A stretch of DNA of 64,000 nucleotides from Ochrobactrum vermis (GTDB lineage: Bacteria > Pseudomonadota > Alphaproteobacteria > Rhizobiales > Rhizobiaceae): assembly GCF_002975205.1 (NCBI RefSeq), contig NZ_PCOC01000002.1, forward strand, positions 1,801,501-1,865,500. Direction: 5' to 3'. How positions within the stretch are numbered: position 1 is the first letter of the stretch; each line of letters begins with the position of its first letter. The translations under genes were made by a program, and so were the position numbers. The notes under the pieces were generated by a model. It had not been told where the DNA came from. It saw nothing but the letters and a program-made list of their open reading frames with translations, and ran no database searches. Shown piece by piece: positions 55,043-62,625 of the stretch.

Positions 55043-56719
55043 ATGTCCTTCAGCACGATCTTCAAACCGGTCAGACCTTCGCTATTATGTTCTCCCCTGC
55101 TCTGGCTGGTTTGTGTTCTCATCCTGCTCGTCGCCCTTTTGTCATTCAGGCTCAGCGCTCCCATCGGGCCGATGTATTGGGACAGCTACATCTATTTCGA
55201 TGCGGCGCAGCGCATCAAAACAGGCCAGATTCCCAATGTGGATTTTTCAACGCCTGTCGGGCCGCTTGGTTATTATCTGTTTGCATGGGGACAATCATTA
55301 TTCCCGGAGGCACAACCGTTACTGCTCGTCCAATGGTCAATACTGGCCGTATCAGCACCATTAATGGCATGCGTACTGGCCGAACTTCAGCCCCAAAACC
55401 GGACGGTCGGCTTTCTTCTCCTCGTTCCATTTCTGGTTTTCGCGATCTTTCCAGCCAACACACAAAGCTTTTATCCCTATCCCGGACTGGACGGGTTCGG
55501 CATCTATAACCGCCATACATCGCTTCTGTTGTACGTGTTGATGTGTGGCCTGATGTTCATGCGAAACAGCGTGAGGCTCGCACTATTTTGCGCAGCAACG
55601 ATGCTCGCCCTGCTCTTGATGAAGGTGACGGGGTTTCTTACAGGAGGCTTATTCGGTCTAACGGCACTCCTGGCGGGACGCATCTCAACCCGCAATGTCA
55701 CACTGGCAACCGTCGTCACCCTTGCGGCTCTGCTGCTCCTTGAACTGCACAACGGGATTATCAGCGCATATAGTCGCGATATCACAACATTAATCGCGCT
55801 AAACGAAGAGGCTCTGCTCTCGCGTTTTCTTACCGTCATATCGCTGAAACTCGATGTCGTTTTACCGGCAGCGATCCTCATTCTTGCTCTTTTCTGGGGT
55901 GAACAGCGCCAACCCGGCGAACAAAGCCGTCTCTTTGATCGAAGCTCGGCCTGGCTTGCCATTGGCCTTTTGGGCGGCATCGTCCTTGAAACGCAGAACA
56001 CTGGCAGTCAGGAATTCATATTCCTTTGGCCCATTCTGCTCATGATCTTTCAGCGCCTGAAAACTGGCGACGAAAAGCTCAAGATCGCCTTCGTTGTGCT
56101 GGCCGCCTTTTGTGTCATTCCGACATTCACCAAGGTTGCACACCGAACCTTACGCGCCATCGCAGTCGCACCTACTTACGTCCAACCGTCTCTACCGGAA
56201 CTGAAAAATCTGGGACAAGTGTCGACCCGACCAGATTTCCTGCAGCGCGCGGAGCTTTTCGAAGCCCATTACCCGGAAAATAATGCAGCCTATGACGCGT
56301 TGGCAGCGCAAGGTCAGTTGCCAAGCTGGCAGCTTTATTCAGAAATCGATTTCCAGGTGTACTGGCTCGTTTCTGCAGAACAGATGGTGGAGGATTTGCG
56401 GGCCTTCGAGACACGAAACAACGTCCGCCTGCAAAGCATCATGTCGCTCGACTTCGTCAATCCGTTTGCATGGGTGTTGGACCGCGACGCCACGCGGCAT
56501 ATCCAGATCGGAGCTGACCCTTTCCGCACCGTCCCCGCTTTATCTGAGGAAGCGAAATCCGCCGTGGAAGCAACCGACGGCATATTGCGCCCGAAGTGTC
56601 CGGCGACGACCAACCGCCTCGCCTTGCAGAAAATATATGCCGAGGCGCTGCAAGATCGCACCGTTGTCGCTTTGAACCCCTGTTGGGATCTGCTCCTTCG
56701 TCCCGGCTTGCTTCCATAG
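55043..56719 (+). CDS. predicted GT-C-type membrane glycosyltransferase
   Basis: 558 aa, with an N-terminal helix (residues 18-36), about ten more helices to residue ~390 and a C-terminal soluble part. The first outer loop WDSYIYFDAAQRIKTGQIP then VDFSTPVGPLGYYLF is typical of GT-C enzymes that use polyprenyl-phosphate sugars, with candidate catalytic aspartates at 47, 53 and 67. ATG 55043 has GGGAG upstream; a longer frame from 54665 would translate the hairpin array and is rejected. It faces the polyprenyl-sugar operon, whose product it may use. No experimental homologue is named with certainty. Confidence 0.72.
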   Translation: MSFSTIFKPVRPSLLCSPLLWLVCVLILLVALLSFRLSAPIGPMYWDSYIYFDAAQRIKTGQIPNVDFSTPVGPLGYYLFAWGQSLFPEAQPLLLVQWSILAVSAPLMACVLAELQPQNRTVGFLLLVPFLVFAIFPANTQSFYPYPGLDGFGIYNRHTSLLLYVLMCGLMFMRNSVRLALFCAATMLALLLMKVTGFLTGGLFGLTALLAGRISTRNVTLATVVTLAALLLLELHNGIISAYSRDITTLIALNEEALLSRFLTVISLKLDVVLPAAILILALFWGEQRQPGEQSRLFDRSSAWLAIGLLGGIVLETQNTGSQEFIFLWPILLMIFQRLKTGDEKLKIAFVVLAAFCVIPTFTKVAHRTLRAIAVAPTYVQPSLPELKNLGQVSTRPDFLQRAELFEAHYPENNAAYDALAAQGQLPSWQLYSEIDFQVYWLVSAEQMVEDLRAFETRNNVRLQSIMSLDFVNPFAWVLDRDATRHIQIGADPFRTVPALSEEAKSAVEATDGILRPKCPATTNRLALQKIYAEALQDRTVVALNPCWDLLLRPGLLP

Positions 56720-56730
56720 TCAGAGTTTGC

Positions 56731-58146
56731 TCACCTGATCTGAGCTTTAACGAAATCCCGTACAATCCGGACAATGCCGCGTGAAAGAACCTCATCGAGC
56801 CCTTTGATGAACGCATCCACGTGTTCGCGCCCGCAGATCAGCGGTGGCTCCAGGCGAATGACATTTCGATTATACTCGGTGAAGGCGACCAGAACCCCAT
56901 GATCGCGCAGCAAATGACTGCCGATGAAACCGGGAAGCGAGCCTTTCAGCTTTTCGTCGAGCATTGCGAGAACAGGCCTCAGCACAACCGGCATGGTCTG
57001 GGAGAAGTCGTGAAACTCCAGCCCCACCATCATTCCTTTGCCACGCACTTCTTTCAAAAGCGCAGGATAACGACTCTGCAACTCATGCAGCCTGTCCAGA
57101 AGATAGTCACCGACATCGGCGGCGTTATCGATCAGGTGTTCATCGTATAGGACGTTCAAGGCTTCAATCGACGTGATGCAAGCCTCGCCGATACCGCCAA
57201 AGGTCGCCATGGCATGTATCATTGCCGTCTTGGGCGTGCCGTAGGCTTTCATATAGATATCGCGGCGGGCAATCATTGCAGCCATGGCCGTCTTTCCACC
57301 GCCCAGCGACTTCGCCAATGCGGTGACGTCAGGTATGACACCGTAATGCTCGAAAGCATAGAATTTCCCGGTCCGCCCCAATCCGCATTGCACTTCATCA
57401 GCAACCCAGATCACACCATACTGGTCGCAGAGGTGGCGCAACTTCTGCCAAAACTCCGTGTCAGCCTGAATGATGCCACCACCGCCCTGCACCGTTTCCA
57501 GCACAATCACCCCGATTTCCGGGTCAGAGCGAAATGCGCTCTCAATGGCCGCGATGTCACCGAAGGGCACACGAAGGGTGTTATCGACAAGCTTGAATTC
57601 GCCACGATAAAGCCCGCCATCCGTGATGGACAGGACACCCTTGGTCTTGCCGTGGAACGAATTTTCCGCATAGACGATCTTTGGCTTTTTCGGACCGGCG
57701 GCACGCTCTGCCACCTTGATCGCGGCTTCCATCGCCTCGGAACCGGAAGACCCCAGAAACACCATATCGAGATCGCCCGGCGAACAGGCTGCGATGTCAT
57801 AAGCAAGCGCGGTCGCATATTGCGACATAAAGGCGATTGCGATCTCGTGGCGCATCTCTTCCTGGAATTGACGCCGTGCTTCCAGAATACGCGGATGATT
57901 GTGACCGAAAGCCAGCGATCCAAAACCGCCGAAGAAGTCGAGAATCTGGCGCCCGTTCTGGTCGTAATAATACATACCTTCGGCACGCTCGACCTTCACC
58001 TTGTGAAACCCGAGCAACTTCATGAAGTGAAGCTGACCCGGATTGAGGTGAGCGGTGAACAGCTCCGTCATCCGTGGCAGGTCGAGCGCCTTCGCCTCGC
58101 TGACGGTGAGCAGTTTCGGCTTTGGCGTTGTGTTGGTCTTGTTCAT
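56731..58146 (-). CDS. class III PLP-dependent aminotransferase
   Basis: 471-aa fold-type I aminotransferase (ornithine / acetylornithine / putrescine-like group). Seen: GGFGSLAFGHNHP, FLGSSGSEAMEAAIKVA near residue 130, GVIWVADEVQCGLGRTG near 240 and the PLP lysine in AKSLGGGKTAM near 284. Last gene of the HAD-UbiA operon, 8 bases after the SDR stop. Its substrate may be a keto-sugar or a keto-acid; class III enzymes for lipid-linked sugars are unusual, so the link is tentative. Confidence 0.9.
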   Translation of the reverse strand: MNKTNTTPKPKLLTVSEAKALDLPRMTELFTAHLNPGQLHFMKLLGFHKVKVERAEGMYYYDQNGRQILDFFGGFGSLAFGHNHPRILEARRQFQEEMRHEIAIAFMSQYATALAYDIAACSPGDLDMVFLGSSGSEAMEAAIKVAERAAGPKKPKIVYAENSFHGKTKGVLSITDGGLYRGEFKLVDNTLRVPFGDIAAIESAFRSDPEIGVIVLETVQGGGGIIQADTEFWQKLRHLCDQYGVIWVADEVQCGLGRTGKFYAFEHYGVIPDVTALAKSLGGGKTAMAAMIARRDIYMKAYGTPKTAMIHAMATFGGIGEACITSIEALNVLYDEHLIDNAADVGDYLLDRLHELQSRYPALLKEVRGKGMMVGLEFHDFSQTMPVVLRPVLAMLDEKLKGSLPGFIGSHLLRDHGVLVAFTEYNRNVIRLEPPLICGREHVDAFIKGLDEVLSRGIVRIVRDFVKAQIR

Positions 58147-58154
58147 TTCTGCCT

Positions 58155-59180
58155 CTACGCCGCTTCGGAAGTCCGCGCATCCGACGATGCGGCTCCAATC
58201 TTTTTGCGATACTCACTATAGGCTGCGATCAGCATGTCCTCATCCCTGTATTGCGGAACCCAGCCAAGCTCGCGCTCCCCTTTCGAAACATCGAGCACAC
58301 ACATTTCATCAGCTATCAGATATTGCTCGGGATCCATGATTGGCATGTTGATCCAGTCCAACAGGTTCAGCGTGCGCTTCACCGCCCAGGCGGGTGTCGG
58401 CAGCAGGATGGACTTTGATCCAGCATGTTTGACCAGATCACCTAGCAGTTTTCGAACCGGGGGTGGATTGAGCGAACCGAGATTATAAACGTCATTGGGG
58501 ACACCGGCGTTGAAAGCGGCACGCGCCGCCTCTGCACAATCGAACACCGAAATGAACTGGTAGGGATTCCTGCCCGAGCCGATCATTGGTACCGGTAGAT
58601 TGTGATCAATCAGCTTGAACAGCTTTTCCAGAATGCCAAGACGGCCTGGACCGATGATAAGACGAGGACGAAACAGGGAAATATTCATGCCCCGTTTGCG
58701 CCATTCAATGGCGAGTTCTTCGGTTTTCAGTTTGGAAAGCCCGTATTCACCGAGCGGGTTGCACGGATGGTCCTCTTTCTGCGGCCAGACATAAGTGTGC
58801 CCGTACACCATATCGGTGGTGAAATGGACGAGCTTGTTGGCACCTGCCGCATCCATAGCCTTGATGATGTTCTCCGTTCCGTGGAAATTGACGGGAAAGA
58901 AGAAATCGTGCCGCTTCGCGCGAACCTGAATTGGCGAAAGCATCTTGGCGGACAGATTGTAGATCATGTCGTCGGCGCGGATTCCAAGCCTGCGGATTGC
59001 GTCCGGATCAGTTACATCGACCATGACGAAAGCGGCGTCCGCATAGTGCGGCAGATCGCTTTTCACGATATCTGCAACAATGACCTCATGACCATCGGCA
59101 AGGAGTTTTGGAGCGAGATAGCGTCCGACAAATCCGTCGCCACCGAAGATTATATGTCTCGTTGCGCGCGCCCCGTTCAA
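58155..59180 (-). CDS. extended SDR NAD-dependent epimerase/dehydratase
   Basis: 341 aa. Nucleotide-binding GGDGFVGRYLAPKLL at residue 13, and the catalytic YGLSK (Tyr-x-x-x-Lys) near 150 with Thr/Ser in VHFTTDMVYG. The start is probably TTG at 59180, overlapping the EmrE-like gene stop (TTGA); no ATG is available before the Rossmann motif. Might play the ketoreductase role of DprE2, although true DprE2 is a shorter classical SDR; or epimerise a nucleotide sugar. Confidence 0.88.
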   Translation of the reverse strand: MNGARATRHIIFGGDGFVGRYLAPKLLADGHEVIVADIVKSDLPHYADAAFVMVDVTDPDAIRRLGIRADDMIYNLSAKMLSPIQVRAKRHDFFFPVNFHGTENIIKAMDAAGANKLVHFTTDMVYGHTYVWPQKEDHPCNPLGEYGLSKLKTEELAIEWRKRGMNISLFRPRLIIGPGRLGILEKLFKLIDHNLPVPMIGSGRNPYQFISVFDCAEAARAAFNAGVPNDVYNLGSLNPPPVRKLLGDLVKHAGSKSILLPTPAWAVKRTLNLLDWINMPIMDPEQYLIADEMCVLDVSKGERELGWVPQYRDEDMLIAAYSEYRKKIGAASSDARTSEAA

Positions 59181-59596
59181 CTATGCGTCTGCTGGTTCAG
59201 GTTCGTATCCGCCTGCGGCTCGGAGGGCTTGCCGCTTTGTGCGATCAACACGGTTCCGATGCAGATGAACGCGATGCCTGCGATCTTGTATGCGCCCAGC
59301 TCCTCCTTGAACAAAAGCCATGCGAACAGAACGACCGCTACATAGGCAAGACTCAGGAACGGATAGGCAAAAGAGAGATCGACTTTCGACAATACGTAAA
59401 GATGCGATGCCATCGAGATCACGAAGGTCAACAAGCCGGCAAAAATCCAGGGATTGAAGACAATCTGGAACATGCGCTGGATCAATGTTTCGGCTGAAAA
59501 GCTGATCGGCCCCAGTGTCAGCATGCCATATTTCAGCATCAACTGCGCGGCGGCGTTGGTCATGACTGTAAACAGGATGAAGGGTATATATTTCAT
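59177..59596 (-). CDS. EmrE/ArnE-like small multidrug-resistance type membrane protein
   Basis: 139 aa with four helices (about residues 3-22, 47-66, 74-93 and 98-116). It begins MKYIPFILFTVMTNAAAQLMLKYG, similar to ArnE/ArnF, which flip undecaprenyl-phosphate amino-arabinose. Position between a DprE1-like oxidase and an SDR favours a lipid-linked-sugar flippase rather than drug export. Stop overlaps the SDR start. Confidence 0.85.
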   Translation of the reverse strand: MKYIPFILFTVMTNAAAQLMLKYGMLTLGPISFSAETLIQRMFQIVFNPWIFAGLLTFVISMASHLYVLSKVDLSFAYPFLSLAYVAVVLFAWLLFKEELGAYKIAGIAFICIGTVLIAQSGKPSEPQADTNLNQQTHS

Positions 59597-59605
59597 CGCA
59601 TTTTC

Positions 59606-60922
59606 CTAACCTGCCGAACCGAGCGTCAAAGCCGTTCGGCGCCAGAAATTGGAATTGAAAGTCTTGTCGCGAAAAGGTTCAAAATCGCGCCAGTGTGGAT
59701 AGCTGGCGGCAAAAATCTCCGCACTCATCCGCTGATCCTTATACGGATTGACCCGACCACCGGCCTCCATGGTCATCTGGTCCAGACGGCCCAGCAATTT
59801 CAGCGTCTTATGGCCACGATTGGGGAAATCCATGGTCAGCGTATATCCCGGCATCGGAAATGACATGAGGCCTGGAGATGCCATTGTTCCGAAACGTTTG
59901 AGCACCGTCAGGAACGAAACCTGCCCGGCGTTGCGGCTTGCCTCAAGCATCGCCGGAATGACCGCTCTGGCTGCATCGAACGGAATGACGCTTTGATGCT
60001 GGTAAAGCCCTGCCGGGCCATAAAGCCTGTTCCAGCTTCCGATGCCATCGAGTGGATAGAAGAAATTTTGATAAGGCGCTCTATGTGCTGCCGTCAGCCG
60101 TCTTTTGCGCTGAAAATAAGCTGCGTTAAACAGTGACAGGCTTGCCTTGTTCAACACGGAGAACGGCAATTCAAAAGGCACGTCAAACCGCGCAGCCGCC
60201 GAATTATGAGAGTCACCCGCGGCCGCAACATGATTGCCGACAATCAGCAGACCTCGACCATCGGAGAGCTGATCGACCCAGGCAACGGCATATTCATTCT
60301 CACGATCCTTGACCTCAGCCATACCGAAATATTCATCGAGATTGGCGAATGGCAGAACCTTCTCCTCCACATCGAGACCATCCACCCGCATAAGCCGAAT
60401 GGTTGTGCGAAGGATCACCCCGGTCAGGCCCAATCCGCCGATTGTGGCCCGGAACAGATCAATGTTCTCCTTATCAGAGCATTTGTAGTGAACACCATCC
60501 GAACGAAGCAGATCCAGTCCCTCGACGTGACACCCGAAAGTCCCCTGCCGATGGTGGTTTTTACCATGCACATCATTGGCAATGGCGCCGCCGAGAGTCA
60601 CAAACTGCGTACCCGGCGTGACCGGAAGGAAATAACCATGCGGCGCGACATAGGCGATGACTTCATTCAAAAGCACGCCGCTTTCAGCCGTCAGCAACCC
60701 CGTATCGGGATCGAAGTGCACTATCCTCTTTCGCTCCCGCATGGGCACAAGAAAGCCCGCATCATTATGGCAGCTATCCCCATAGGAACGGCCATTTCCG
60801 AACGGCAACAAACTCGCGTCTCTGGGTAGGGACTGCGCGAAATCAGCCTCCAGCCCATCCAGCGGAAGGAACTGACGCTTTCGCCGGTCAATACGCCCGA
60901 AACTGTCGAAGGCATATTCCAT
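59606..60922 (-). CDS. DprE1-like FAD-dependent decaprenylphosphoryl-ribose 2'-oxidase
   Basis: 438-aa oxidoreductase with an FAD_binding_4 domain: LLPFGNGRSYGDSCHN near residue 40 and GGAIANDVHGKNHHRQGTFG near 110, both DprE1-like. The C-terminal domain carries VSFLTVLKRFG and FPMPGYTLTMDFPNRG. Aligning that last motif with mycobacterial DprE1 (GWNICVDFP) puts a Thr where Cys387 would be. ATG overlaps the upstream stop (TGATG). Predicted to oxidise a lipid-linked ribose at C2 on the way to arabinose. Confidence 0.85.
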   Translation of the reverse strand: MEYAFDSFGRIDRRKRQFLPLDGLEADFAQSLPRDASLLPFGNGRSYGDSCHNDAGFLVPMRERKRIVHFDPDTGLLTAESGVLLNEVIAYVAPHGYFLPVTPGTQFVTLGGAIANDVHGKNHHRQGTFGCHVEGLDLLRSDGVHYKCSDKENIDLFRATIGGLGLTGVILRTTIRLMRVDGLDVEEKVLPFANLDEYFGMAEVKDRENEYAVAWVDQLSDGRGLLIVGNHVAAAGDSHNSAAARFDVPFELPFSVLNKASLSLFNAAYFQRKRRLTAAHRAPYQNFFYPLDGIGSWNRLYGPAGLYQHQSVIPFDAARAVIPAMLEASRNAGQVSFLTVLKRFGTMASPGLMSFPMPGYTLTMDFPNRGHKTLKLLGRLDQMTMEAGGRVNPYKDQRMSAEIFAASYPHWRDFEPFRDKTFNSNFWRRTALTLGSAG

Positions 60923-62361
60923 CAGCGCATTCCAGCCACAAGAAGCAGCATCGCACCAAGCGCAATGACAACCTGGCTGCGCCAATCCTTGGCGATGAAG
61001 AGGACCGGATCATCGTCCATGTCGCCCCGATGGGCCAATATCCACACGCGCACATTAATATAAAGAACGATCGGCCCAAGCGGCCATATCAGCCACGGAT
61101 AGGTATAGAGCGTCTTGACGGCATCGCTATTGATATAGAGCGCCAGAACCAACGCCGCAGTGAATGCCGCCGCCACACCGCACTGCCCGACAACATCGCG
61201 ATCTTCGGGGCGATAACCGCGCCCGGCAATCCGGTCCTTTTCGGTCACCGTCGCCCCCTGCAGCTCGACATATCGCTTTACCAATGCGAGCGAGAGGAAA
61301 AAGAACATGGCAAAGGCCATCAGCCAGAACGACAGTGGAATGTAAGATGCCGCCGTACCTCCCAGCAGCCGCAAGCTGTAAAGCCCCGCCAGGCAGATCA
61401 CATCACCCAGCAACATGCGCTTTATGGCAAAGGTATAAGCGGTCGTGAAAACCAGATAGGTGACAATTGCCAGCGTGAAAGCCGGTGGAAGGAAAAAGCA
61501 GACCAGACCCGCCAGAAGCAGCAGCAGAGCTGTAACGCTGAGGCCGAAGGGAATGGATATCTGTCCGCTCGCAAAGGGGCGCTGATTTTTTCGCACATGT
61601 CTTCGATCAACCGGAAGGTCGACAATATCATTGACGATATAAATCGCAGACGCCGTCGCACAAAAGGCGACGAATGCCAGGCAAGCCGCGGTAAACACCT
61701 CGGGCTTCATTATATCGTGCGCCAGAATGGCGGGAACAAAGACGAGCAGGTTCTTCAGCCACTGATGAACACGCAGCATCCGGGCATAGGTTCGGATGGT
61801 GGGTTTGTCTGCACTGAAGAGCTCGCAGCCGGTTCGCTTCTGGAAATGTGCCGCCGAACGGTCCGGTGCGACGACGATTGCCTGTCGTGCTGCACTGAAA
61901 ACCGGCAGGTCGTCGCGATCATTTCCCGCATAGTCAAACCCTTGTCGCCCGTATCGTTCGACAAGCAGATCAGCCTTGCGTTTTGCCGAAAGGTTGTCTG
62001 TGCCAGTTGTTGAATAGACAACACTGAAAATGCCAAGCTCCGACGCAACGGCCTTGGCCATCGATTCAGCAGCTGCCGTTGCCAGCACCAATGTTCGCCC
62101 TGATGCATGTTCGCTGCGCAGGTACTCCAGAAACTCTGTTCGATAGGGAAGCCTTGACGCGTCCAGCGTCACACGTTCCGCCACCTGCCGTTTGAGATAT
62201 GCTTTGCCTGAAAATAGCCATACCGGCAGCATGAAGACGAACAGGATGTTCTTCTTCAGAAGCAGAAAAATACCTTCCCACAGCAGATCGGTCGAAACCA
62301 GCGTTCCGTCCAGATCGACTGCGAGCGGCACATCCTTGCTATTCTGCCCCCGCGTGTCCAT
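60922..62361 (-). CDS. HAD phosphatase-UbiA prenyltransferase fusion (5-phosphoribosyl polyprenyl-phosphate synthase-like)
   Basis: 479 aa. N-terminal HAD phosphatase (DLDGTLV near residue 16; YAGNDRDDLPVFSAA near 165) fused to a UbiA membrane domain (NDIVDLPVDRRHVRKNQRPF near 250; eight or nine helices). The same two activities, DPPR synthase and 5-phosphate removal, are separate in mycobacteria (Rv3806c, Rv3807c) but fused in NoeC-like rhizobial proteins. ATG 62361 with GGAAAAGGG upstream. First gene of the operon. Confidence 0.88.
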   Translation of the reverse strand: MDTRGQNSKDVPLAVDLDGTLVSTDLLWEGIFLLLKKNILFVFMLPVWLFSGKAYLKRQVAERVTLDASRLPYRTEFLEYLRSEHASGRTLVLATAAAESMAKAVASELGIFSVVYSTTGTDNLSAKRKADLLVERYGRQGFDYAGNDRDDLPVFSAARQAIVVAPDRSAAHFQKRTGCELFSADKPTIRTYARMLRVHQWLKNLLVFVPAILAHDIMKPEVFTAACLAFVAFCATASAIYIVNDIVDLPVDRRHVRKNQRPFASGQISIPFGLSVTALLLLLAGLVCFFLPPAFTLAIVTYLVFTTAYTFAIKRMLLGDVICLAGLYSLRLLGGTAASYIPLSFWLMAFAMFFFLSLALVKRYVELQGATVTEKDRIAGRGYRPEDRDVVGQCGVAAAFTAALVLALYINSDAVKTLYTYPWLIWPLGPIVLYINVRVWILAHRGDMDDDPVLFIAKDWRSQVVIALGAMLLLVAGMR

Positions 62362-62403
62362 TTTCAGCCCTTTTCCGCTCAGGTGGGAATGCGGTTCGAT
62401 CAA

Positions 62404-62625
62404 CCTGTTCCACCCGAGCCCCCTCTCGTAAAGGGATAGAGGCAGAAACCAAATGAAAAATGAATATTCCTGTTACAATCGATGATTGATTTGTTGAATA
62501 AGATTTCTGCTTAAAATTTCGTCAACAACTAAAATACAGCATATTGCTGGCAGCTTGCATAGTTTCATGTTCGCCGAAAAGAATATCCGGCGAACATTTC
62601 GTAATTTAGATTTATCTAACTTAAA
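62404..62625. promoter_or_regulatory. upstream region of the polyprenyl-sugar operon
   Basis: About 220 AT-rich bases between the HAD-UbiA start and the NAGGN synthetase stop. An imperfect dyad TTCGCCG..CGGCGAA (62570-62595) could terminate the synthetase transcript. The operon promoter is expected here; no sigma-factor motif is certain. Confidence 0.45.
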
